A DNA stretch of 64,000 nt from Zunongwangia profunda SM-A87 (lineage in GTDB: Bacteria; Bacteroidota; Bacteroidia; Flavobacteriales; Flavobacteriaceae): contig NC_014041.1 in assembly GCF_000023465.1 (NCBI RefSeq), positions 4,393,501 to 4,457,500 on the forward strand, written 5' to 3'. Of this stretch, positions 56,638 through 64,000 are shown one piece after another; position 1 is the first letter of the stretch, and each line of letters starts with the position of its first letter. Under the pieces are notes generated by a model. It saw nothing but the letters and a program-made list of their open reading frames with translations. It did not search any database and had not been told where the DNA came from. The position numbers were made by a program, and so were the translations under genes.

Positions 56638-57429
56638 CTATTCCAGCTCTATAGGGTTATTTTCTTTCTCCAGCATTTCAGCAAAAGATTCGATGTATTT
56701 TTGGTGAACTTCTGGCGAAATAGTAATGTTTGGATTATTTATATAAGTAAAAGGATCCTTACGGTAACGAAGATTAGTTGCTTTTAACTCTGCCAGACTT
56801 GTTTTTATAAGCTGATTAAATTTGAGTTTAAAATCCTGTTTTGGCGATAGTTTTTTTAAACCGAAAAACTCAAAATTCCATTCATTTTCTACGTCAGAAA
56901 TCTCTAGAATTAATCCCGGCAAGCCATTAAATTTATAAGGCCCGTCTGAAATTGGAACATCTGGAGTAAACCAGGCCACATAATCTCTCCCAGCAAAGTT
57001 TGTAATGGCTTTTTGGACTTTATACCCCTTTATTTCTTTGGTCTCAGTTTCTATTTGCCAATTGAAGATATTCTTATCCTGTCCAAAATAAAATCGATCT
57101 GAAGCAATTTGATGAACATAAAACAACCTATCGCTTTTTATTTCTTTTAAAATTTGATAATGAAAATTAGTCAAGGCATTTTGGGGTGTACTACCAGAGT
57201 TTCCCTTTACTTTTATTTCATCTTCAAAGTTTTGAGCTCTACTTATATAATACGAATAGTCTTTCCCCATATAAAGCATCATATATTCACTTTCTGGGTT
57301 AACAAGAGTAGAATCTAATTTAAAAGACAGCTTATATATTACTTCATAATCGAATTTTTCCTTTATGGTTCCCTGCGCTGAGATCCTAAAAGAGAAAAAT
57401 ATTAATATGAATAATAGTTTTAGTTTCAT
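56638..57429 (-). CDS. GLPGLI family protein (copy 1)
   Basis: A 263-residue exported protein with signal peptide (residues 1-18, ending ISAQ). It carries the defining GLPGLILEI motif (about residues 167-175), preceded by YKVQKAITNFAGRDYVAWFTPDVPISDGPYKF and ends NNPIELE. The family is exclusive to Bacteroidota and has no known biochemical function; its members are exported and occur beside TonB-receptor-like barrels. It lies directly before the barrel gene here. Confidence 0.93.
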   Translation of the reverse strand: MKLKLLFILIFFSFRISAQGTIKEKFDYEVIYKLSFKLDSTLVNPESEYMMLYMGKDYSYYISRAQNFEDEIKVKGNSGSTPQNALTNFHYQILKEIKSDRLFYVHQIASDRFYFGQDKNIFNWQIETETKEIKGYKVQKAITNFAGRDYVAWFTPDVPISDGPYKFNGLPGLILEISDVENEWNFEFFGLKKLSPKQDFKLKFNQLIKTSLAELKATNLRYRKDPFTYINNPNITISPEVHQKYIESFAEMLEKENNPIELE

Positions 57430-57456
57430 GATGAGTTTTGATTGATGAAGATGGTA

Positions 57457-58266
57457 TTACTGGAGCTCAATAGGATTATTTCGCCTTTTATACTTTTTGG
57501 TTAGCTCCTTTCTTTGTTTAGCTTCATCTTCTTCGCTCCAACCAAATCTAATTCCTGCCTTCTGCATTGTTCCAATAGGATCACGATTATAATCGTTACG
57601 AACCTGGTCGAGTTCTTTTTGAGAAACTACTTTATAATCATCCAAATTCAATATTCTACTTACCGGTTTTTCTAATTCCTGAAATCTTGTCAAGCTAAAA
57701 CGATATTGATTTTGTAAATCTGAAATTTCTAAAATAAGTCCCGGTAAACCACTAAACTTATAAGGGCCATCAGAGAATGGTAGCTCTGGCGCGAACCAGG
57801 CGATGTAATTTCTACCAGCAAAAGCACCTGTAGCTTTTTGAACCTTAAAGCCCAATATTTCTTTAGTTTCTGACTGAATTTCCCAATCGATCTGGTTTAG
57901 ATCCTGCTTATATTTAAAACTGTATTGAAAAACCTTTTCGGCTAAAACAAGTTCACTATTCTGGTAATCTTTAAAGATCGTGTATTTAAAATCGGTCATT
58001 TGATTATACTGGTCCATCCTTACAACTTCAGGATTGGGCTTATTTTCTAAAGAATCTTTCATCGCTTGGCCTAAGCTGGAATATCTTGATCGCCCATCAC
58101 CTAAATAAAGCACAACAGTTTCAGACTTTAAAGAATTTTCATCGGTAGAATCTTCCTGATACTCGAGTTGATAGGTGGCTTTATAATTAAACTTTGCTTG
58201 TGTTTGCTGCTGTGCTGAAATCTTAAAAGAAAAGAAGAGCAACATTAGACTTATTTTGAATTTCAT
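57457..58266 (-). CDS. GLPGLI family protein (copy 2)
   Basis: A 269-residue exported protein with signal peptide (ending ISAQ). It has the FSGLPGLILEISD motif (about residues 181-193), the FAGRNYIAWFAPELPFSDGPYKF stretch before it, and ends NNPIELQ. It is clearly a tandem duplicate of copy 3, sharing the YQEDSTD region and the N-x-DDYK-V/E-VSQ(K/Q)ELDQVRNDY(N/K)RDP segment near the end. Middle gene of the operon. Confidence 0.93.
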   Translation of the reverse strand: MKFKISLMLLFFSFKISAQQQTQAKFNYKATYQLEYQEDSTDENSLKSETVVLYLGDGRSRYSSLGQAMKDSLENKPNPEVVRMDQYNQMTDFKYTIFKDYQNSELVLAEKVFQYSFKYKQDLNQIDWEIQSETKEILGFKVQKATGAFAGRNYIAWFAPELPFSDGPYKFSGLPGLILEISDLQNQYRFSLTRFQELEKPVSRILNLDDYKVVSQKELDQVRNDYNRDPIGTMQKAGIRFGWSEEDEAKQRKELTKKYKRRNNPIELQ

Positions 58267-58287
58267 AATGATTTTCGATTAAAAAAT

Positions 58288-59112
58288 TTATTTTGTTTGA
58301 AGTTCAATTGGATTGTTACGATTTTTATGCGCTTCACTCAACTCTCTCTTAGCTTTAGCTTCATCATTCCATTCTATAGTGATGCCAGCATTATTCATTG
58401 CAGTAAGTGGATCTCTTTTATAATCATTACGAACCTGATCGAGCTCTTGCTGAGAAACTTCTTTATAATCGTCCAAATTCAATGTTTTAGGCACTAATTT
58501 TTCTAATTCCTGAAATGCTGAGAAAGTAAAGTGATAGTGATCCTGAAGATCCGAAATCTCCAAAATAAGTCCAGGCAAACCAGCAAATTTGTATGGCCCA
58601 TCTGAAAATGGAAGCTCTGGCGAGAACCAGGCTTCATATTCTCTGCCGGCAAAAGAGCCTGAAGCTTTTTGAACTTTATATCCTAAAACTTCTTTAGTTT
58701 CCTGCTCTATTTCCCAGTTCATGAGATTTAAAGTCTGTTTATATTTCAGTTTATCCTTAAAAACTTTTTCGGCTAAAATAAGTTCGTTATCATTATGATT
58801 TTTGAAGATCTTATAGTGAAAATCGGTTTCTGGAGTTATACTTCTAATTCGATAAAACTCAGCCATACTTTTATTTGAAGGATCTAAAGTTTCGGTTAAA
58901 GAATCTTTAACTGCCTTACCCAAACTGGAATATCGAGACACGCCTTCTCCTAAATAAAGTACAACAGTCTCTGATTTTATTGAATTTTGATCGGTAGAAT
59001 CTTCCTGATATTCGAGATTATAAGTCGCTTTATAGGAATATTGAATATCGGTTTTCTGGGCATAGAATATCACAGAAAAACACAGGAAAAAAGGCATCAG
59101 AATAGATTTCAT
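58288..59112 (-). CDS. GLPGLI family protein (copy 3)
   Basis: A 274-residue exported protein with signal peptide (ending FYAQ). Contains FAGLPGLILEISD (about residues 186-198) and ends NNPIELQTK, two residues longer than the other copies' tails. It is closest to copy 2. It is the first gene of the operon; upstream lies a palindromic site shared with copy 4. Confidence 0.93.
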   Translation of the reverse strand: MKSILMPFFLCFSVIFYAQKTDIQYSYKATYNLEYQEDSTDQNSIKSETVVLYLGEGVSRYSSLGKAVKDSLTETLDPSNKSMAEFYRIRSITPETDFHYKIFKNHNDNELILAEKVFKDKLKYKQTLNLMNWEIEQETKEVLGYKVQKASGSFAGREYEAWFSPELPFSDGPYKFAGLPGLILEISDLQDHYHFTFSAFQELEKLVPKTLNLDDYKEVSQQELDQVRNDYKRDPLTAMNNAGITIEWNDEAKAKRELSEAHKNRNNPIELQTK

Positions 59113-59165
59113 AAAAGAAATTTTATCTAAGATGCCTTAAAAAAACTTACGAAACAATAAATCAA

Positions 59166-59189
59166 CTAGTTTTTTAGTAATAAAACTAG
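59166..59189. promoter_or_regulatory. Palindromic site upstream of GLPGLI copy 3
   Basis: CTAGTTTT, spacer TTAGTAAT, AAAACTAG: a perfect 8-bp inverted repeat. Bases 59170-59188 are identical to 62874-62892 upstream of GLPGLI copy 4. It lies 54 bases before the start codon, so an operator is likely; alternatively it could be a weak terminator for the GH2 gene that ends at 59199. Confidence 0.55.
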
Positions 59190-59198
59190 AAAAATAAG

Positions 59199-61829
59199 TT
59201 AATTTACCGGAATTAGCATTCGATCTGTATTCCAGCCTTCTATGGAAATTTGAAGATCGTTCACTTCATTTCCTGCCGCTTCCAAAATGATTTCTCGGGT
59301 TGCTCCAGGAACTATGGAGAAATAGTTATCGTCGTAGAAAGTTGGTAAAATGCGTTCGCCCGTTTCCGAATTTTCTAAAGAGATTCGGTTAAAGAAAGAA
59401 ACTGTATTATTTTCAGGATTAGTGATTTTCAGCATAAATTTATTCTCAGCGACTTTTTCAATTTCGGCTTCAACCTTGGTTTTGGCTAAATTCTGTAAAC
59501 CAGAATACGTTCCCGAACTGTCCGGAATCCAATAGAAATTTTCATCTAAAACTTCCTGATCCTTGTTTCTGATATCTAATTTTAAAAACAAACCCTTTTC
59601 CGCAGCTAGCGTATCGATTTGCTTTTTTAGCGACAATATTTTTTTAGCACTAGAGCCTTCTATATAAGAAAAGACCTGGGTTACCGGCTTTTCATTTCCT
59701 TCCATATCGTACAGTTTAATGCCTAACATTAAATCATATTCGGCTTTAAAACCATTATTTACCATATAAACATCGCTACTAACAGGATTATACATGATAT
59801 GCAATGGCTTGCTTCCTTCTCTAAGTCCAAATAAACAGGCATTAGGATCTAGATAGTAATCATACATCTGTCCGCGAAGTGCCGTCCAGGGATTCTGAGT
59901 TTTCCAGATGATCGAACCTGTATACCAATCCCACATATGTGCACTAAAACCTTCTATTAATGCACGATACTGATTGTAATTTACCAGCTGCGCCTTTTCA
60001 GCAAAATCAGCCATATCTTCTGGCGTTCCATAAGGTTCTAAAGAGTTTCCATAATCGATATATTTATGATAGGTCCAAACCGGGTCTTTTACGGCTTCAG
60101 TCCCATCATATTCTACGGGAACAGTATAATTTTCCTTGGGCAGAAAACGCTTCAAACTAACTTCATCCCCCGTACCTACAGAACCAACTTCAGAATTAAA
60201 AGGCCAGGTACGCTCTTCCCAAAAAGTCGAAATATTCTGAATGCCATACGGACCATCACCGTTCCCTCCTTTGAAATTATAAGACATCTCATCTGAATTG
60301 GAGTAATCGATAAACCAGCGTGTTCCATCTAACTCTGGCAAGATCGAATCTTTAATGGCAAACAAAATATCCTGCGGTGGCGTAATCTCATTACCACCAC
60401 ACCAAATAGCCAAGGATGCGTGATTTCGCATTAATTTTACCGCATCTGCTGCAGATTCGATAAACAACTCGTGATCATCTGGGTATTGCCTGCGCGTCCA
60501 CTGATCGTCTTTTTTCTTGGGATCTACCCATCTACCATTACAATCACCAGACATCCAAAAATCCTGAATCACTAGCATCCCATATTTATCACAGACTTCA
60601 TAAAATTCTGGTCGCTCTGGTAATGCTCCTCCCCAAATTCTTATAAGATTTAAATTCATATCACGGTGAAAGCGAATCTCGGCATCATAACGCTCTTTAG
60701 TGAAACGAAGCATCGCATCTGAGATGATCCAGTTTCCTCCCTTTATAAAAATAGGCTGACCGTTAACGAATATCTGCTTACTGCGTGTATGCGAATTCCA
60801 TTCGGTTTGGATTTCGCGGATTCCTACTTTCAGCTTTTCTTTATCTGAAGTTTTATTTTTTATACTGAATTCAACTTCGGCATCATATAAGTTTTGTGCG
60901 CCATAACCTGAAGGCCACCAAAGTTTTGGATCTTCAATTTCGAATTCTGGAAGTGCTACCAGCATTTCTGTATTCGCCGCCAGGCTTACTTCCTTTTCGA
61001 TAATTTGATCTGCAATTTTAAAAGACAGTGTTCCTTCAACCGTTTTTGAAGTGGGATTTTCAACTTCGGCAGTAAAAGCAATTTTAGCTGGCTTCTGCTT
61101 TTCTCCCGGAAGTCGTTTTTCAGGCACTTTGGTCACCACATGCGGATTTTTAAGATTTACTGCACCTGTTTTTTCGATAATTACTTTGTCCCAAATTCCG
61201 GTATTACGATCACGAATTGGCTGAATCCAATCCCAACCGGCAACGTATTGATGAGCAACACCACGTGCGATAGTTCCATCACCACCCTGGCCACCATTTG
61301 GATTGCCAACATGCGGTGCTGGGTAAACGATCACTGCAAGGCGATTTTGGCTATTTTTAGCAAGAAATTTTGTGATATTAAAACGCTTCCGAAGAAACAT
61401 TCCTTTGTATTCTTCCTTGTTGACTTTCTTTCCGTTTAGAAAAATATCGACGCTATAATTTATCCCACGGAAATTTAACCAGACCTGCTCGCCTTTCTTT
61501 GCTTTCTCTTCGAAATCCTTTACAAACCAATAGGTATAAAAATCGCGGCCTACATCATAGATATCCGGAATTTCTTCGTTGTTCATCCCAAAAAATGGAT
61601 CGGGAATTTCATCATTATTAAGTTGCGTGGTTAGGATTGTACCGGGTACAGTAGCATCTTTCCAATTATCTACAGCAAAAGATGTATTGGAGATCTCTTC
61701 TCCCCTGGCTGCTACTTCTTCCATAGAAATTGTTTTCCAACCCGAATTAAGCTCATAATTTTGCTGAGAAAATCCTGTAAATTGAATAAAACCTAATAAA
61801 AAATAGACGAGAATGTACTTTTTGCGCAT
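59199..61829 (-). CDS. Glycoside hydrolase family 2 protein (exo-beta-mannosidase/glucosaminidase-like)
   Basis: 876 residues from the ATG at 61829, which gives a signal peptide (MRKKYILVYFLLGF...TGFSQ); a longer frame starts at 61898. The GH2 order is visible: galactose-binding jelly-roll (about 30-200, with WVFK-like DFYTYWFVKDFE and NYSVDIFLNGKKV), Ig-like domain, TIM barrel with acid/base Glu in IWCGGNE (about 430-436) and probable nucleophile Glu in FNSEVGSVG (about 500-508), then C-terminal Ig-like domains. Related enzymes remove terminal beta-mannose or beta-glucosamine from glycans. Exported; sits between GLPGLI genes. Confidence 0.9.
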   Translation of the reverse strand: MRKKYILVYFLLGFIQFTGFSQQNYELNSGWKTISMEEVAARGEEISNTSFAVDNWKDATVPGTILTTQLNNDEIPDPFFGMNNEEIPDIYDVGRDFYTYWFVKDFEEKAKKGEQVWLNFRGINYSVDIFLNGKKVNKEEYKGMFLRKRFNITKFLAKNSQNRLAVIVYPAPHVGNPNGGQGGDGTIARGVAHQYVAGWDWIQPIRDRNTGIWDKVIIEKTGAVNLKNPHVVTKVPEKRLPGEKQKPAKIAFTAEVENPTSKTVEGTLSFKIADQIIEKEVSLAANTEMLVALPEFEIEDPKLWWPSGYGAQNLYDAEVEFSIKNKTSDKEKLKVGIREIQTEWNSHTRSKQIFVNGQPIFIKGGNWIISDAMLRFTKERYDAEIRFHRDMNLNLIRIWGGALPERPEFYEVCDKYGMLVIQDFWMSGDCNGRWVDPKKKDDQWTRRQYPDDHELFIESAADAVKLMRNHASLAIWCGGNEITPPQDILFAIKDSILPELDGTRWFIDYSNSDEMSYNFKGGNGDGPYGIQNISTFWEERTWPFNSEVGSVGTGDEVSLKRFLPKENYTVPVEYDGTEAVKDPVWTYHKYIDYGNSLEPYGTPEDMADFAEKAQLVNYNQYRALIEGFSAHMWDWYTGSIIWKTQNPWTALRGQMYDYYLDPNACLFGLREGSKPLHIMYNPVSSDVYMVNNGFKAEYDLMLGIKLYDMEGNEKPVTQVFSYIEGSSAKKILSLKKQIDTLAAEKGLFLKLDIRNKDQEVLDENFYWIPDSSGTYSGLQNLAKTKVEAEIEKVAENKFMLKITNPENNTVSFFNRISLENSETGERILPTFYDDNYFSIVPGATREIILEAAGNEVNDLQISIEGWNTDRMLIPVN

Positions 61830-61966
61830 AAGATTGACAATATTAAACATTGAAAATCTGCAATAAATATCAGCGTACAAATTTTTTTCGACAAACAACA
61901 GTCTCGAAGTGCTAAACGATTCTTAATAATTTAAGACAATAGTATTACACATTCTTAAAATAAAAT

Positions 61967-62857
61967 CTAGTCTAGTTCTATGGGGTTATTCTTTTTTGCT
62001 AATCGCTCTCTATGTTTTTTGAGGTAATTCTTTTTATCATCACCTTCTAAACCTATCCGTATAACTTTACCACCTTCACCTACATAATTATTGATATAAC
62101 TAATGGGGTCACTTTCATAGGTTGCGACTAAATCCATAAGTTCCTTCTTTTTAATTTCCTTATATTCCTCCGGAAAAATTTTATACGCTAAAGGAGTAGA
62201 TAATTCTTCGAAACCTTTAAATTCAAAGACATATTCAGCATCGCTATCCTGTAGCTCCAAAATTAATCCGGGTAATCCTGAAAATTTATAGGGCCCATCT
62301 GTAAGCGGAATTTCCGGAGTGAACCACGCCGTATAATCACGCCCTGCAAAACTTATAGTTGCTTTTTGTGCCTGATACCCTGAGATTTCCTTGGTCTCAG
62401 CTTGTATCTCCCAATTTAATTGATCCATAGGCTGCGAATAATATAGTTTATCACTTATCAGCTTAATTCCGTACCCCATTTTATTATCTGATTTATCTTT
62501 AAACACACGATAATTAAATTCGGTCTTCGCGGCCTCCGTTTTACTTTTCCATCGTTCAGATCCAATATCGGCAAGGTTTACGTTAACAGACATAGAGTCT
62601 TTTAAAGCTGCTCCTTTACTTAAAAACAGAGATGATTCATTATTAGCAAAAAGCCACATAGTTTCTGATTTACTGGACTCCAGATCGGTAGAATCCAGTT
62701 TAAAAGTAAGCGTGTAGGTCACCCGGTAATTTAGGTCATCTTGAGCCTGAACCTCAAAAAAATTGAAGACTAAAAAACTTAAAGCAATGATAATTTTATT
62801 ATTCATAAGCATAGTTGATTGATTTCTATCACAATATCTAATATTAAATCTAACCAT
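61967..62857 (-). CDS. GLPGLI family protein (copy 4)
   Basis: An exported protein of 296 residues in the longest frame; the more likely start is the ATG near 62806 (MNNKIIIALSFLVFNFFEVQAQ), which gives a normal signal peptide and about 279 residues. It has FSGLPGLILELQD with the family's FAGRDYTAWFTPEIPLTDGPYKF before it, and ends NNPIELD. It is separated from copies 1-3 by the GH2 gene. Upstream lies the shared 19-bp site. Confidence 0.92.
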   Translation of the reverse strand: MVRFNIRYCDRNQSTMLMNNKIIIALSFLVFNFFEVQAQDDLNYRVTYTLTFKLDSTDLESSKSETMWLFANNESSLFLSKGAALKDSMSVNVNLADIGSERWKSKTEAAKTEFNYRVFKDKSDNKMGYGIKLISDKLYYSQPMDQLNWEIQAETKEISGYQAQKATISFAGRDYTAWFTPEIPLTDGPYKFSGLPGLILELQDSDAEYVFEFKGFEELSTPLAYKIFPEEYKEIKKKELMDLVATYESDPISYINNYVGEGGKVIRIGLEGDDKKNYLKKHRERLAKKNNPIELD

Positions 62858-62873
62858 GCAATTTTTAAACTAT

Positions 62874-62908
62874 TTTTTTAGTAATAAAACTAATTTAATA
62901 GTAATAAA
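62874..62908. promoter_or_regulatory. Repeated AGTAATAAA site between GLPGLI copy 4 and the SLC13 gene
   Basis: Bases 62874-62892 are identical to the palindromic site upstream of GLPGLI copy 3. The core AGTAATAAA occurs at 62880-62888 and again at 62900-62908, exactly 20 bp (two helical turns) apart. Likely binding sites for one regulator acting on one or both divergent genes. Confidence 0.5.
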
Positions 62909-62964
62909 TAGGATTATCGTCTTGTTCAGAAAATATTTATCTTCCCACCGATAATAAATCAAAA

Positions 62965-64000
62965 ATGAACAGTAGTCTTAAACGCATAATTTTAATTGCC
63001 GGTCCATTAATTTTTGCAATATTTCAATTTTTGCAGCCACCCGAAGGAATGACGCCTGAAGCTTTTCATGTATTAGCCATAACGATTTGGATGGCCATTT
63101 GGTGGGTTACTGAAATTATCCCTATTGCTGCAAGTGCATTACTACCTATAGTGCTTTTTCCCTTAAGCGGAGCTTTGGATATTGGACTCACTACTGCTTC
63201 TTACGGCCATAAATATGTATTTTTATACATGGGTGGTTTTTTTATCGCTGTAGCTATTGAAAAATGGAATTTACACCGCCGAATTGCCCTAAACATCATC
63301 AATTTAATTGGTACTAACATCAAGTTTATCATTCTTGGATTTATGGTGGCTACCGCATTTTTATCGATGTGGATCTCGAATACCGCAACCTCTGTAATGA
63401 TGTTACCAATTGGCACCGCGATAATTTCTCAGCTAAAAGACAATCCCCAAACCAGTGAAAACGAAAATAAGACCTTTGGGAAAGCACTCATGTTAGCTAT
63501 CGCTTACAGTGCTTCTATTGGAGGAATTGGAACCTTAATCGGCACACCTCCAAACCTTGTTTTCGCTGGGATCGTAGAAGAATTATATGGAATTGAAATT
63601 AGCTTTGTTAAATGGGCGCTTTTGGGAATGCCCATCTCCATTCTGCTTTTATTTTTTTGCTGGAAATATATTACCAGCATCGCCTTTACGTTTAAACAAA
63701 AGGAATTTCCCGGTGGAAAAACCGAAATTAAAAGATTACTTACCGAATTAGGTAAAATAAGCACACAGGAAAAACGTATTCTTGTCGTTTTTGTATTTAC
63801 TGCAGTGTGTTGGATTACCCGTTCATTTTTTCTCGAAAAATTTTTACCGAATATAGATGATACAATTATTGCCATGACGGCAGGCATATTATTATTCTTA
63901 ATTCCGTCTGGAAAAAACAAAGAGAAACAAAAACAGCTGTTAACTTGGGAAGAAGCTGTAAAAATTCCATGGGGAATTATATTGCTTTTTGGCGGCGGGA
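62965..64000 (+). CDS. SLC13-family (DASS) sodium/carboxylate symporter, 3'-partial
   Basis: An open frame from the ATG at 62965 to the window edge, about 345 codons. It begins MNSSLKRIILIAGPLIF and has many hydrophobic segments. The SNT signatures of the family are visible: WISNTATSVMMLP (about residues 134-146) and GGIGTLIGTPPNLVF (about 186-200). WWVTEIIPIAASALLP near residue 50 is also typical. Such transporters move dicarboxylates, sulfate or related anions with sodium; the substrate is not determinable. Divergent from GLPGLI copy 4. Confidence 0.92.
   Translation, partial: MNSSLKRIILIAGPLIFAIFQFLQPPEGMTPEAFHVLAITIWMAIWWVTEIIPIAASALLPIVLFPLSGALDIGLTTASYGHKYVFLYMGGFFIAVAIEKWNLHRRIALNIINLIGTNIKFIILGFMVATAFLSMWISNTATSVMMLPIGTAIISQLKDNPQTSENENKTFGKALMLAIAYSASIGGIGTLIGTPPNLVFAGIVEELYGIEISFVKWALLGMPISILLLFFCWKYITSIAFTFKQKEFPGGKTEIKRLLTELGKISTQEKRILVVFVFTAVCWITRSFFLEKFLPNIDDTIIAMTAGILLFLIPSGKNKEKQKQLLTWEEAVKIPWGIILLFGGG

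Overview
The window reads as a stretch of a Flavobacteriaceae (Bacteroidota) chromosome. Evidence for this is the complete gldK-gldL-gldM-gldN gliding/type IX secretion cluster, four GLPGLI-family proteins beside a TonB-receptor-like barrel, the miaB to groEL gene order, AT-rich DNA, and promoters of the Bacteroidota type (TTTG, 19-20 bases, TAnnTTTG). The genus cannot be fixed from the sequence alone.

Left part (about 1-27.2 kb): an integrated conjugative element. A cyclase-domain gene cut by the window edge and about 1.2 kb of gene-free AT-rich DNA come first. Then follow a Bacteroidota-type conjugation operon (traE, F, G, I, J, K, M, N plus a lipoprotein), an eight-gene defence operon, and the mobilization module on the minus strand (coupling protein, DUF5712-type relaxase, BfmA/BtgA-like protein, a gene-poor stretch rich in inverted repeats that may hold oriT, a small ORF, a RadC-like JAB protein and SSB). 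A HipBA toxin-antitoxin pair closes the element beside an initiator tRNA gene whose 3' end faces it. No integrase is in view.

The defence operon (9.25-20.1 kb) is the most unusual part. An AbiEi/AbiEii-type pair leads directly into hsdM, an hsdS broken by a one-base frameshift, two unrecognised genes (a soluble 316-residue protein and a four-helix membrane protein), hsdR and a PP2C phosphatase. The genes overlap or nearly touch, which suggests one transcript with the AbiE-type operator at its head.

Right part (27.2-64 kb): core genome. An RND tripartite efflux operon with a small Cys-rich protein, an ABC-F ATPase, a DUF983 protein, an FAD oxidoreductase, the gld cluster, an arginase-fold protein that has lost several metal ligands, and topA. 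On the plus strand come miaB, a sigma-54 activator, lptE, a TPR-like protein, secG and groES-groEL. Next on the minus strand are a 45-residue membrane microprotein and cutC. Then comes an operon of three GLPGLI proteins and an outer-membrane barrel, a GH2 glycosidase and a fourth GLPGLI gene. A 19-bp sequence is shared by the two GLPGLI upstream regions. The window ends inside an SLC13-type transporter gene.
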